Positions 8,545 through 17,070 of a stretch of DNA of 64,000 nucleotides are shown in pieces; positions within the stretch are counted from its first letter, which is position 1, and each line of letters starts with the position of its first letter. The DNA lies in the NCBI RefSeq assembly GCF_000428945.1, contig NZ_AUAX01000004.1, forward strand, positions 186,001 to 250,000. Direction: 5' to 3'. The notes beneath the pieces are model-generated. The model did not search any database, had not been told where the DNA came from, and was given only the letters and a program-made list of their open reading frames with translations. The DNA comes from Hamadaea tsunoensis DSM 44101 (GTDB taxonomy: Bacteria; Actinomycetota; Actinomycetes; Mycobacteriales; Micromonosporaceae). The translations under genes and the position numbers were made by a program.

Positions 8545-9657
8545 GTGGTGACGCGTACCCCTTCCGCCGCCCGCGTGCTGAGCCGGTTCGCCGGTGCGCT
8601 CGACGAGGACCGCAACGTGGTCGAGACGATCGACGTGGCCGCCGAGGCGCTGCTGTCCGCGGTCCCGGCCGACGTGTGGTGCGCGGTCGTCCTCGATCCG
8701 TCCACCCTGCTCGACACCGGCGGCGTGCACCGGGCCGGGTTCCCCGCCGAGGTCATGCCGCGGCTGTTCGAGATCGAGCACGCCGAGCAGGACGACGTCG
8801 ACAACCTGCGGGCGCTGACCCGGCGTACCGCACCGGTCAGCCTGCTCAGCCGGTCGACCGGCGGCGACCTCGCCACCAGCAAGTACTACCGGGAGATCCT
8901 CGCCCCGCTGCGGCTCGCCGACGAGCTGCGCGTCCTGCTGCGCGACGGGGAGCACACCTGGGGGCTGCTCGTGCTCTGCCGGTCCGCCGGCTCGCCCGCC
9001 TTCAGCGACGCCGAGCTGTCCGTCGCCGCCGAGGTCAGCCGCCCGGTCACCGTCGCCGCCCGCCGGTCGCTGCTGCTCACCGGCGTCGACGACGGCCTCG
9101 TCGACGACGCGCCCGGGGTCGTCATGCTCGCCGCCGACGGCACCCTCCTGTCGGTCTCACCCACCGCGGGCGCCTGGCTCGATCAGCTCGGCGAGGTCCG
9201 CACCGGCGGACTACCCCATCCGGTACGCGCGGTCGTCGCCGCCGCGCACGCGGCGCCGGACGCGAGCGCGTGGTCACGCGTACGCACGCCGGCCGGGACC
9301 TGGGCGACGATCCGCGCCTGGCGGATGAGCGGGCCGGCCGGCGGCGGGACCGTGATCTCGGTCGGCCCGGCCGAACCCGGGGAGCTGACGGCGATCGTGC
9401 TCGACGCGTACGGGCTGACCCCGCGGGAGCGCGACGTCACCCAGCTCGTCCTGCTCGGCCGGTCGGGCGCGCAGATCGGCGACCGGCTCGGCCTGTCGGT
9501 CTACACCGTCCAGGACCATCTCAAGAGCGTCTTCGACAAGACCGGCGTACGCAGCCGCCGCGACCTGGTCAGCCACCTGTTCACGAGGCACTATCTGCCG
9601 CAGTTGCAGCAGCCGTCGCTGTCCCTGGACGGCCGGCGGCATCCCGCCCCGGAGTAG
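8545..9657 (+). CDS. LuxR-family regulator with N-terminal GAF-like sensor
   Basis: 370 aa. The first 190 residues have GAF features (AEALLSAVPADVWCAVVLDPS; a second half with LRLADELRVLLRDGEHTWGLLVLCR). A middle PAS-like part (PGVVMLAADGTLLSVSPTAGAWL) follows. The C-terminus is a LuxR helix-turn-helix: LTPRERDVTQLVLLGRSG, then LSVYTVQDHLKSVFDKTGVRSRRDLV. TAGGGT at 8533-8538 lies 6 nt before GTG 8545, so it is probably leaderless. Its last 77 bp overlap the 3' end of the convergent membrane-protein gene. Confidence 0.85.
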   Translation: MVTRTPSAARVLSRFAGALDEDRNVVETIDVAAEALLSAVPADVWCAVVLDPSTLLDTGGVHRAGFPAEVMPRLFEIEHAEQDDVDNLRALTRRTAPVSLLSRSTGGDLATSKYYREILAPLRLADELRVLLRDGEHTWGLLVLCRSAGSPAFSDAELSVAAEVSRPVTVAARRSLLLTGVDDGLVDDAPGVVMLAADGTLLSVSPTAGAWLDQLGEVRTGGLPHPVRAVVAAAHAAPDASAWSRVRTPAGTWATIRAWRMSGPAGGGTVISVGPAEPGELTAIVLDAYGLTPRERDVTQLVLLGRSGAQIGDRLGLSVYTVQDHLKSVFDKTGVRSRRDLVSHLFTRHYLPQLQQPSLSLDGRRHPAPE

Positions 9658-10570
9658 GCCGCCACAGCAGATCGGCGAGGCCCGGCACGACCAGCGACGG
9701 CACCAGCAGGAAGATCAGGTACTGCACCGGCCACGCCACGAACACCAGCACCGGTACGCCCGCGACGGCCGGTCCCGGGAAATGCGCGTACGCCCAGTGG
9801 TGGTGGGCGGTGTTCAGGATCTCCATGACCACGGACAGGACCACGCTGGCGAGCAGGACGGCCGCCCCGGGCACCCAGTAGCCGTGGCGGACGGCCCCGG
9901 CGGGGGAGCAGAGCCGCCGGCGCAGCAGGAGACCCTGGGCGAGCAGCGCGGCACCGGTCAGCGCCGCCGCGATCAGGAAGAACGGCGGCGCGGCGGGGAC
10001 CGGGTGCGTCGGTGCGAGCGAGAAGCCCCGCCGCGCGTACCAGAGGATGGTGCATGTCAGCGACGTGAGCAGGGTGAGCGCGCCGAGGAGCAGGGGGACG
10101 GCCGGGGTGATCGAGACGCGCGGGCCGGGGCGCGCGACGGCGTCGAGGACCGCCTTGGCCGCGAGGTAGCTGGCCACGATGGACAGCCAGTAGAACGCGA
10201 AGCCGGGCAGGACGATCAGGCCGTAGAACCACGGTGTCCAGTAGGGATAGAACCAGAGCCGGCCCAGCCACTGCGCGCTCAGCTCCAGCACGACGCCGGC
10301 GGTGACGCCGCCGAGGAGCAGCCACGGCAGCCGGACCGGGTCGTCGATCACCATCCCGGCGAGCGACGGGGCGCCGAAGCGCTGGCAGACGCCTTCGCCG
10401 AGGAGGATGACGCCGACGGTGAACAGGGTGGTGCCGGCGCCGAGCACGAAGACCGGGACCACCGGCAGCCCGAACAGCCGCTCGGGATCGTCGAAGACGC
10501 GGCGCGGGGCCAGCAGCTGCCCGGCCGAGGCCGCGAGCAGCAGCAGACCGAGCCCGGTCTTGACGTTCAC
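9581..10570 (-). CDS. Polytopic membrane protein of unknown function
   Basis: 329 aa with about eight predicted membrane segments (for example LGLLLLAASAGQLLA, VFVLGAGTTLFTVGVILLG, GLIVLPGFAFYWLSIVASYL, WPVQYLIFLLVPSLVV). Aromatic motifs such as WLGRLWFYPYWTPWFYG stand out. No transporter or enzyme family is recognised. Its start is 3 nt from the stop of the 73-aa protein upstream, so the two form an operon. The 3' end overlaps the luxR-type gene by 77 bp on the opposite strand, which could give antisense interference. Confidence 0.7.
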   Translation of the reverse strand: MNVKTGLGLLLLAASAGQLLAPRRVFDDPERLFGLPVVPVFVLGAGTTLFTVGVILLGEGVCQRFGAPSLAGMVIDDPVRLPWLLLGGVTAGVVLELSAQWLGRLWFYPYWTPWFYGLIVLPGFAFYWLSIVASYLAAKAVLDAVARPGPRVSITPAVPLLLGALTLLTSLTCTILWYARRGFSLAPTHPVPAAPPFFLIAAALTGAALLAQGLLLRRRLCSPAGAVRHGYWVPGAAVLLASVVLSVVMEILNTAHHHWAYAHFPGPAVAGVPVLVFVAWPVQYLIFLLVPSLVVPGLADLLWRPTPGRDAAGRPGTATAAATAADSAS

Positions 10571-10573
10571 CCG

Positions 10574-10795
10574 TCAGCTGTCTTCCACGGCCAGCCGCCC
10601 CACCTCGCGGTACGCGGAGTCGTAGATCGCCTGTTCCTGGCCGGGTTCGAAGGTGATGTGCTGGAGGTTGCCGCCCCAGTAGCGCAGGATGCGGCCGAGC
10701 TCCTTGGCGGTGTCGTCGCCGAACTCGCTGATGTCGACCTGCATGCACTTCGGGCGGCTCGCGCGAGCGGCTCCCCGGCGGAGGAGAAACTTCAC
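10574..10795 (-). CDS. Small conserved hypothetical protein
   Basis: 73 aa, soluble, acidic C-terminal half, not recognised. A basic N-terminus (KFLLRRGAARASRPK) is followed by VDISEFGDDTAKELGRILRYWGG and an Ile/Tyr/Glu-rich end. Spacing of 3 nt to the following membrane-protein gene indicates translational coupling, so it is probably a cytoplasmic partner of that protein. Confidence 0.55.
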   Translation of the reverse strand: MKFLLRRGAARASRPKCMQVDISEFGDDTAKELGRILRYWGGNLQHITFEPGQEQAIYDSAYREVGRLAVEDS

Positions 10796-10879
10796 GATCC
10801 GATCGTGGCACAGCGGGCACGTCCCGGGTGCCGTGATGCGGGGGATCCGGCGCGCCGCACCGCGCCGGAGGCATCCGGA

Positions 10880-12088
10880 TCAGCCGTCGTAGCTGGCCTG
10901 CTCCACCGCGAACACGTTGCGGTGGCCGACCGTCTCCTGCAGCGACCACAGCAGGTCCGGGTTGGTGGTGTCCTCCCAGTAGCTGATGCTCTCGCCGCCG
11001 CCCACCCAGCCATAGGTGAACGCGCCGCCGGCCGGGGTCCAGTAGTAGAGCTTCTTGCTGCCCGAGGAGTTGAACCACCAGCGGCCGTTGTGCGAGGCCA
11101 CGCCGTTGAGCTGGGTCCACGGCAGCTGGAGGGCCTCCGAGGACGTGGTCGAGGCCGCGAACGTGGTGGCGCCCGAGGCGAACGGGAACCGGACCGCCCG
11201 CGACGGCCGGTTCGGATACGAGGTGCAACCCGACGCGCAGGTGTACTCGACCATGACGATCGAGCCGCTGACCCGGTCCAGCGAGATGCTCGACCAGGCG
11301 AGCGAGGTACCCGAGGTCGTGGCGGCGGTGATCGTCCCCACCTGCGGCAGCACGTACGCGTAGTTGTGCGCGTAGTACGTCGTGCCGTCGGACTGGCGGC
11401 CGATCTGGTCGGCGGTGCCGCCGGTGTTCGTCTTGAGGATCTTCTTCATGTTGAAGACCCGCATCCCGTGCCCGGTGTCGGCCACGTACAGGTAGTCGCC
11501 GTACCAGGACACGCCGCCCGCGTGGATCGGGATGTCCTTGAAGTTCGGCGCGGCGGCCGTGCCGGTCGGCTCTACGAGCAGCACCTTGCGGTACTTGTTC
11601 GGATAGGTGGCGTCCCAGTCGACCAGCGTGATCTTGCTACGGGCCTGGTCGCCGTCGCAGCCGTCCTTGGTGTACCAGCTCACCAGGATCAGCTGGTGGC
11701 CGTCGTAGTTGCCGCTGTTCGCGGTCCCGATGGCGTCCCGGCTGGTGGTGATGCCCTGCGGGTAGTTGGTGCAGTCGGTGTTGTCGCCGTCGTCGAACTT
11801 GAACCCGGAGCTGTAACCGGCGAGCCCGAGCGAGTCGGTGATCGCCTGCCGGTCGTGGTTCGCGTTGTCCATGACGGTGTGCACGGCCGCCGTACCCAGC
11901 TTGGCGATCAGCGCATTGTCGACGGTGTCGAACTGGGTGTAGTTGGCCGACAGGGTGAACTGGCTCGTCGGCAGGTTCGACGGGACCGATGCCGCGAGCG
12001 CGGGCGGTGCGCCGGTCAGGGCGGCGGCGCCGACGAGGACGGCGGCCATCAGGATCGGGGCCACCCGTCGTTGACGGAAGAGGAGCAT
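10880..12088 (-). CDS. Secreted protein, probable beta-propeller
   Basis: 402 aa. A Sec signal peptide covers residues 1-33 (basic start RQRRVAP, hydrophobic ILMAAVLVGAAALTG, cleavage near ALA-AS). The mature part is Trp/Tyr/Gly-rich and repeats the pattern GDYLYVADTGHGMRVF, IHAGGVSWYG, NGRWWFNSSGSKKLYYW, like blades of a propeller. Four cysteines suggest two disulfides outside the cell. The enzymatic role is unknown; it could be a lectin-like or structural exoprotein. Confidence 0.7.
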   Translation of the reverse strand: MLLFRQRRVAPILMAAVLVGAAALTGAPPALAASVPSNLPTSQFTLSANYTQFDTVDNALIAKLGTAAVHTVMDNANHDRQAITDSLGLAGYSSGFKFDDGDNTDCTNYPQGITTSRDAIGTANSGNYDGHQLILVSWYTKDGCDGDQARSKITLVDWDATYPNKYRKVLLVEPTGTAAAPNFKDIPIHAGGVSWYGDYLYVADTGHGMRVFNMKKILKTNTGGTADQIGRQSDGTTYYAHNYAYVLPQVGTITAATTSGTSLAWSSISLDRVSGSIVMVEYTCASGCTSYPNRPSRAVRFPFASGATTFAASTTSSEALQLPWTQLNGVASHNGRWWFNSSGSKKLYYWTPAGGAFTYGWVGGGESISYWEDTTNPDLLWSLQETVGHRNVFAVEQASYDG

Positions 12089-12186
12089 CGTTGCGACCTT
12101 TCGTCTGTCGCGATTGGATCGATCCCCGACACTAGTGATCTTCCCGGGTGATGTCGACCGCCGGCGATTTTTGTAGGGTGTGGCCC

Positions 12187-12606
12187 GTGGGCGTACCCGA
12201 CATCCGGCACCTGCTCGGCCAGGAACTGGCCGTCACTCTCGGCGACCTGACCACGACCCTCGAGGTGGTCGACTGGGCCGGGCTCCGCGCGGACTCCGAG
12301 GCGCTGGCGGCCCGCGCCCGCGGCCTCGGCCAGGACGAGATCAACGCCCTCTACCAGGGCGCCCGCGATCCGGTCGCGGAGATCGTCGAATACTTCCTCT
12401 TCGAGTACGCCGAGCGCGTCGAGGACGGCGACTGGCTGCCCTTCGGGCTGCTCGGGATCGGCTGCGGCCCTGAGAGCTACACCGAGATGACCAACGACGG
12501 GGCGCTCGTGTTCGATCTCGCCGCCGAAGCCGCCGTCCTCTGGGTACGCGACGACGAGGTCACACCGGTCGGTCACCTGGAGGATCTGCCGATCACCCGG
12601 GACTGA
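12187..12606 (+). CDS. Conserved hypothetical protein
   Basis: 139 aa, acidic and soluble, not recognised. It contains two helical stretches (DIRHLLGQELAVTLGDLTTTLEVVDW; ARDPVAEIVEYFLFEYAERV) and a C-terminal beta part (DGALVFDLAAEAAVLWVRD). TAGGGT at 12174-12179, 7 nt before GTG 12187, supports this start over an upstream ATG and suggests a leaderless message. It is divergent from the secreted protein. Confidence 0.6.
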   Translation: MGVPDIRHLLGQELAVTLGDLTTTLEVVDWAGLRADSEALAARARGLGQDEINALYQGARDPVAEIVEYFLFEYAERVEDGDWLPFGLLGIGCGPESYTEMTNDGALVFDLAAEAAVLWVRDDEVTPVGHLEDLPITRD

Positions 12607-12619
12607 TCAACCGCTGGAC

Positions 12620-12823
12620 GTGCTAGCCTTCCTGCGCGCCCCAGATGGGCCTACCCCCGGAGGTTCTGGCTACTTCAGCCGCCACGCCGAGATCGACGCG
12701 ATGTACGCGTTCTCTCGCGCGGGATCCGGGGCGTTGGTGCCCACGGGGTTTTGTCATCAGTGCGGCTGCTGAACGCCGTGAGCTTCCGATCGGGTCTTCG
12801 GATCGACCGGGAAGACGGTACGC
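12620..12823 (+). other. Leader of the VOC gene with small overlapping reading frames
   Basis: This 0.2-kb gap holds a TAGCCT box at 12624-12629, about 195 nt before the next gene, so a long 5' leader is possible. One frame (GTG 12620 to TGA 12772, 50 aa) has about 76% G/C at third positions and ends in a Cys-rich tail FCHQCGC. Another frame (ATG 12645 to TGA 12827, 60 aa) overlaps the next start as GTGA. It could be a leader peptide, a small protein or a gene remnant; I cannot decide. Confidence 0.3.
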
Positions 12824-13198
12824 GTGACAGTCACGTTCAACCACACCATCATCGCCGCCAAGGACAAGAACGCGTCGGCCGCGTTCTACCGGGCCCTGTT
12901 CGAACTGCCGGCGGCGCCTTCGTGGGGGCCGTTCGTCAACGTCCTGCTCGACGAGGGCGTCCTGCTCCAGTTCGCCGAGCCGCCGGTGGACATCCAGATG
13001 CAGCATTACGCGTTCCTCGTCGACGATGCGCGGTTCGCCCGGTGCCTGGCCTTTATCGAGGAGCAAAGCATCACGTACTGGGCCGACCCGCAGATGAAGC
13101 GGCCGGGCGAGACCAACACCGAGCACGGCGGCCGCGGGTTCTACTTCATGGATCCCGCGGGGCACGCGGTCGAGATCATCACTAGGCCGTACCTGTAG
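12824..13198 (+). CDS. VOC-family protein (glyoxalase/bleomycin resistance fold)
   Basis: 124 aa. Two beta-alpha-beta-beta-beta modules: VTFNHTIIAAKDKNASAAFY in the first, and GRGFYFMDPAGHAVEIITRPY with the terminal metal-site Glu in the second. His7 and the C-terminal Glu are typical metal-ligand positions. Length fits single-domain extradiol-dioxygenase-like VOC proteins. Reaction unknown. It starts with GTG inside a possible upstream reading frame (GTGA overlap). Confidence 0.8.
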   Translation: MTVTFNHTIIAAKDKNASAAFYRALFELPAAPSWGPFVNVLLDEGVLLQFAEPPVDIQMQHYAFLVDDARFARCLAFIEEQSITYWADPQMKRPGETNTEHGGRGFYFMDPAGHAVEIITRPYL

Positions 13199-13279
13199 CA
13201 GATCGAGCGCGACGACGCGCTGGGCCGAGGCCGGTCTTGGTGGCGACCTGGTCGGCGGGCCGACTCCGGTCGGTGGAGA

Positions 13280-13945
13280 TCACCGGCCGGAGCCGGCCGA
13301 CCAGGCGTGGTGGATCCGCTCGAACCGCGCCTCGCTCACATCCGCGGGATCGTCCAGGATCTGCAGGATCTGGCCGCCTTGCGGCAAGTCGTGGACCGCG
13401 AGGCCGAACGGGAGATCCGGGAGCGGTCGCCGGCCGGGCGAGCGGAGGTAGGTCCACCAACCGAGCCAGTGCGGCCACTCACCCTCGGCGACGGTGTCGT
13501 TCGGCAGGCCGGCGAGCTCCCAGATCTGCTCCAGGCACCACTCGTCGTTCACCCGCCCGTACGCCGCGCCGAACCGCCCGGCTGCGTCGGCCCAGAGCGC
13601 TGTCAGCAGGGCGTGCAGGTGCCGGAAAGGCTCGGCATCCGGGCCGGGCCGCCGCACGGCAAAGGCTTGGTTCAGGTACCAGACGATGCCTTCGTCCCCC
13701 GCTACGGAGACGAAGATGTCCACCTCGCCCAGCCAGAGCACGATGTTCTGGGCGCCCGTCGCGTACGCGGACACCAGGCCCGGCATGAAGGTGGGTCCGC
13801 CCTCGGTGTCGCAGATCGTGACCGTGCCCAGGGAGTTCGAGGCTGAGAGTCCGTAGGTGGCGGCCAGTTCCACGAACCGCGGCAGCAGATCGTCCGGCTG
13901 CTGCCCGTCGGCGAAATGCAGGTCCCAGGACCAGTCCGAGCTCAT
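13280..13945 (-). CDS. Hypothetical protein, possibly Imm52-like
   Basis: 221 aa, soluble, Trp-rich. It contains LVSAYATGAQNIVLWLGEVDIFVSVAG and EWPHWLGWWTYLRSPGRRPLPDLPFG, a length and style reminiscent of standalone immunity or SMI1/Imm-type proteins of actinobacteria. That comparison is impression only. Its start lies 9 nt downstream of the stop of the fabH-like gene, so the two may be transcribed together. No toxin gene is adjacent. Confidence 0.5.
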   Translation of the reverse strand: MSSDWSWDLHFADGQQPDDLLPRFVELAATYGLSASNSLGTVTICDTEGGPTFMPGLVSAYATGAQNIVLWLGEVDIFVSVAGDEGIVWYLNQAFAVRRPGPDAEPFRHLHALLTALWADAAGRFGAAYGRVNDEWCLEQIWELAGLPNDTVAEGEWPHWLGWWTYLRSPGRRPLPDLPFGLAVHDLPQGGQILQILDDPADVSEARFERIHHAWSAGSGR

Positions 13946-13954
13946 ATGGGGAGA

Positions 13955-14890
13955 TCAGGGGCAGCGGATGATCTGGCCGGCGTACGCGAGGCCGCCGCCG
14001 AAGCCGAGCAGCAGCACGGGCGACCCCGCCGGGATCTCGTGCCGTTCGACCAGTTTGGACAGTGCGATCGGGATGCTCGCGGCCGACGTGTTCCCGGATT
14101 CCGTGACGTCGCGGGCGATCACCGCCTTGGCGGCGCCGATCTTCTGGGTCACCGGCTCGATGATGCGCAGGTTCGCCTGGTGCAGCACGATGCCGCCGAG
14201 GTCGTCGGGGGTGAGCCCGGCGGTCTCGCAGATCTGGCGGGCGATCTCCGGCAGCTTCGTCGTGGCCCAGCGGTACACCGACTGCCCGGCCTGGGTGAAC
14301 TTCTGGTCGCCCTCGATGACGACGGCGTCGCCCATCTCCGGGAACGAGCCCCAGACGACCGGGCTGATCTCCGCCTCCTCGGCGGCGCTCACGACGACCG
14401 CCCCGGCGCCGTCCCCGACGAGTACGCAGGTCGTCCGGTCGGTCCAGTCGGTGAAGTCGCTCAGCCGCTCCGCGCCGACGACGATCGCGTGCCGGGCCGA
14501 GCCGACCCGGATCATCGCGTCGGCGAGGGCCAGCGCGTGGGAGAAGCCGGAGCACGCGGTGTTCACGTCGAGCACGGCCGGCGACGGCAGGCCGAGCCGG
14601 CGGGCCACGCGGGCGGCGATGTTCGGGCTGCGGTCCACCGCCGTGCAGGTCGCGACCACGACGAGGTCGATGTCCTCGGCCGCCAGCCCGGAGTTCGCGA
14701 GGGCGGACCGGGCCGCCTCGGCGGCGAGCAGGTCGAGCGGTTCCTCGGGGCCGGCGATCCGGCGCTCGCGGATGCCGACCCGGCTGCGGATCCACTCGTC
14801 GTTGGTCTCGACCATGGTCGCCAGCTCGTCGTTGGTGAGCACCCGGGCGGGCTGGAAATGACCGGCGGCGACGACTGCCGAACCACGCAT
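13955..14890 (-). CDS. fabH: Beta-ketoacyl-ACP synthase III (FabH-like)
   Basis: 311 aa, full length for KAS III. The catalytic triad is visible: Cys113 in NTACSGF, His237 in LHQANLRI and Asn267 in SGNTSAAS. It should condense an acyl-CoA with malonyl-ACP to start fatty-acid or polyketide chains. There is no ACP or fabD next to it, so it is an accessory copy. AAGGAG sits before ATG 14890. The TetR-type palindrome at 14919-14933 matches the one in front of the tetR gene at 27.2 kb, suggesting control by that repressor. Confidence 0.9.
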   Translation of the reverse strand: MRGSAVVAAGHFQPARVLTNDELATMVETNDEWIRSRVGIRERRIAGPEEPLDLLAAEAARSALANSGLAAEDIDLVVVATCTAVDRSPNIAARVARRLGLPSPAVLDVNTACSGFSHALALADAMIRVGSARHAIVVGAERLSDFTDWTDRTTCVLVGDGAGAVVVSAAEEAEISPVVWGSFPEMGDAVVIEGDQKFTQAGQSVYRWATTKLPEIARQICETAGLTPDDLGGIVLHQANLRIIEPVTQKIGAAKAVIARDVTESGNTSAASIPIALSKLVERHEIPAGSPVLLLGFGGGLAYAGQIIRCP

Positions 14891-14918
14891 CGACCCGCTC
14901 CTTTCGCAAGATCAGCTA

Positions 14919-14933
14919 GTAGACAGTGTCTAC
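14919..14933. promoter_or_regulatory. TetR-type operator upstream of fabH
   Basis: Perfect 15-bp palindrome GTAGACAGTGTCTAC, 28 nt ahead of the fabH start codon. The same 15 bp form the core of a 27-bp palindrome in front of the tetR gene (27223-27249). The flank AGTGTCTACCACAG also recurs there, at 27211-27224. Confidence 0.75.
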
Positions 14934-14992
14934 CACAGCCGTCGCGGGAGTGTCCACGGCCGTCCCACGCGGCGGACGCTATCGTCGGAGCG

Positions 14993-15457
14993 ATGACGGG
15001 CACCGGCGTACGCCTCGCGAACGCGGCCGACGCGGATGTCGCCGCCCGGCTCCTCGACGAGTTCAACCGCGAGTTCGACACCGAGACGCCGGGCCCCGCC
15101 GTCCTCGCCGACCGGCTGCGTACGCTGCTGGCGGGCGGCGGCCTGGTCGTCCTGCTGGCCGACGGCGATGCCGGGATCGCGGTCGTCTCGTTGCGGGTCA
15201 ACGTCTGGTACGCCGGCCCCGTCGCCCTGCTCGACGAGCTCTACGTCCGCCCCGAACTGCGCAACCGGCGCATCGGCCAGGCGCTGCTGGAGGCCGCGTG
15301 CGCCCAGGCGGTGGCCCGCGGCGCGGAACTGCTGGAGATCAATGTGGACGGTGTGGACCACGACGCCCGCCGGTTCTACGAGCGCCACGGCTTCTCGAAC
15401 ACCGAGCCGGGCGCCGGCGAGCCGATGTACTTCTACTACAAGGACCTCGCGCCCTAG
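14993..15457 (+). CDS. GNAT-family N-acetyltransferase
   Basis: 154 aa. The acetyl-CoA-binding motif A is present as LYVRPELRNRRIGQALLEAACAQAVARGAELLEINVD (R-x-x-G-x-G/A type). It is followed by the typical YERHGFSNTEPG beta-bulge region and a C-terminal aromatic strand (PMYFYYKDL). TATCGT lies 7 nt before the ATG, a probable leaderless start. Substrate unknown. It is divergent from fabH across the TetR operator, so it could be affected by the same repressor. Confidence 0.85.
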   Translation: MTGTGVRLANAADADVAARLLDEFNREFDTETPGPAVLADRLRTLLAGGGLVVLLADGDAGIAVVSLRVNVWYAGPVALLDELYVRPELRNRRIGQALLEAACAQAVARGAELLEINVDGVDHDARRFYERHGFSNTEPGAGEPMYFYYKDLAP

Positions 15458-15520
15458 AAGGATCTCGCGCACTACAAGGATCTCTCGCCGGGGTTGTAGG
15501 CGTACGGCACACTGTCGGGC

Positions 15521-16282
15521 GTGGGAACGATCTTCAGCGTCCTCTTCGTCGCCGCCGTGTTCGCCGGCGTTCTCGTGCTGGTGGTCGTCGGCAACCGGCC
15601 CGCACGGGCGTACACGGGCCCGGCGCTGACCGGCGAGGAGACGGCGTTTCTCAACGGCGGGCGCGGGTTGGCGGTGCAGGCGGCGATCGCGTCCCTGCGG
15701 GTGGCCGGCGGCGTGATCCCGGCCCGCAACGGCAAGCCGGCCGTGGCGACGCTGCCGCAGGCGACGCCGCTGGAACGAGCGGTCTCCGGGGCGCTGGTGG
15801 CCGGGCTCGTCGGGCCCGCGATCGTGCGCTCCACCGAGGTCGACATCGCCCTGGACTCCCTCGCCCGGTCCTTGCAGGCGCGCGGACTGCTCAACGCGCG
15901 GGAGAAGCGTACGAAGACGGCCGACGGACTGTTGCGCGCCCAGCGGCGCCAGTACGCGTACCTGGCCCCGACGCAGAACCCGGCCTGGACGACGTACGGG
16001 CCCGCGGCCGCCGCGCTCGGGGTCGGCCTGTTCGGCGCCGGGGTGCTGGCGACGGTGGATCCCGAGCTCCTCGGGCTCTTCCCGGTCCAGCGGTCGTTCG
16101 CGGGCGGCCCGTCGGGGACGAGTGACAGCGGCGGCTACTACGGCGGCAACACGACCTCGTACAGCTGCTCGTCCGACAGCGGCGGCTCGCATCACGGATG
16201 CTCGTCGTCCAGCTGTTCGTCATCGAGTTGCTCGTCGTCGAGTTGCGGCAGCTCCTGCGGCAGTTCGTGCGGGAGCAGCTGA
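15521..16282 (+). CDS. TIGR04222-type membrane protein with repetitive Cys tail (putative MNIO substrate)
   Basis: 253 aa. An N-terminal membrane segment (GTIFSVLFVAAVFAGVLVLVVVG) is followed by the TIGR04222-like body (ALTGEETAFLNGGRGLAVQAAIASLRVAGG; GPAIVRSTEVDIALDSLARSLQARG) and a second hydrophobic stretch near residues 165-185. From about residue 213 the protein is low-complexity Ser/Gly with seven cysteines: three CSSSS units and then three CGSS units. The family is known for such tails and for lying beside DUF692 genes. The stop overlaps the DUF692 start. I infer that the cysteines are modified by that enzyme. Confidence 0.8.
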   Translation: MGTIFSVLFVAAVFAGVLVLVVVGNRPARAYTGPALTGEETAFLNGGRGLAVQAAIASLRVAGGVIPARNGKPAVATLPQATPLERAVSGALVAGLVGPAIVRSTEVDIALDSLARSLQARGLLNAREKRTKTADGLLRAQRRQYAYLAPTQNPAWTTYGPAAAALGVGLFGAGVLATVDPELLGLFPVQRSFAGGPSGTSDSGGYYGGNTTSYSCSSDSGGSHHGCSSSSCSSSSCSSSSCGSSCGSSCGSS

Positions 16283-17070
16283 TGGGTGGGCTGCGCGGCC
16301 TCGGCATCGGCTGGCGGCCCGAGATCGCGGGCTACGTCGCCGGGCGTACGGATCTGGGATTCGTCGAGGTCATCGCGGAGTCGATCCACGAGCGGCTGCC
16401 GGACGGGCTGGCCGCCCTCCGCGACCGGGGCGTGCCGGTCGTCGCGCACGGCGTGGCCCTGGGCCTCGGCGGCGCCGAGCCCGTGCCCGGCGACCGGATC
16501 GAGCACTTCGCGCGGGCCGTCGCGGCGACCGGTGCGCCCGTCGCCAGCGAGCACATCGCCTTCGTCCGGGCCGGCGGCCTCGAAGCCGGCCACCTGCTGC
16601 CGCTGCCGCGCAGCCGCGAAGCGGTCGCCGCCGTGGTGGCCAATGCGCGACGCGTACAGGAGCAGCTCTCGGTGCCGCTCGCGCTCGAACCGATCGCGGC
16701 CCTCGTGGAATGGCCCGACGACGAGCTCACCGAGGCGCGCTTCCTCACCGAGATCCTCGACGCCACCGGCGCGCTGCTCCTGCTCGACATCGCCAACGTG
16801 TACGCGAACGCCGTCAACCGGGGCGAGGCGCCCGAACGCCTGCTCGACGAGCTCGACTGGGACCGCGTCGCGTACGTGCACGTTGCGGGCGGGGATCTCC
16901 GGGACGGGCTGTACCACGACACGCACGCGCATCGCGTACCCGAGGAGGTGCTGACGCTGCTGGAGAAGTATCCGGTGCCGGCGGCGATGCTCGAGCGCGA
17001 CGGCGCCTATCCGCCCGCGGCCGAGCTCGACGCGGAGCTGGCGGCGATCGCGCGGGCGGCCCGGCTGTGA
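16282..17070 (+). CDS. DUF692-family multinuclear non-heme iron oxidative enzyme (MNIO)
   Basis: 262 aa TIM-barrel enzyme of the MbnB/TglH/ChrH family, which uses two or three irons and O2 to modify peptide cysteines. Family landmarks: GIGWRPEI at the start, AESIHE, VVAHGVALGLGG, SEHIAF, LEPIAALVEW, LLLDIANVYANAVNRG, VHVAGG and YHDTHAHRVPEEV, which together hold the His/Glu/Asp metal ligands. The ATG overlaps the preceding stop (TGATG), and its ribosome-binding purines lie inside the Cys-tail codons. The product chemistry cannot be predicted from sequence alone. Confidence 0.88.
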   Translation: MGGLRGLGIGWRPEIAGYVAGRTDLGFVEVIAESIHERLPDGLAALRDRGVPVVAHGVALGLGGAEPVPGDRIEHFARAVAATGAPVASEHIAFVRAGGLEAGHLLPLPRSREAVAAVVANARRVQEQLSVPLALEPIAALVEWPDDELTEARFLTEILDATGALLLLDIANVYANAVNRGEAPERLLDELDWDRVAYVHVAGGDLRDGLYHDTHAHRVPEEVLTLLEKYPVPAAMLERDGAYPPAAELDAELAAIARAARL

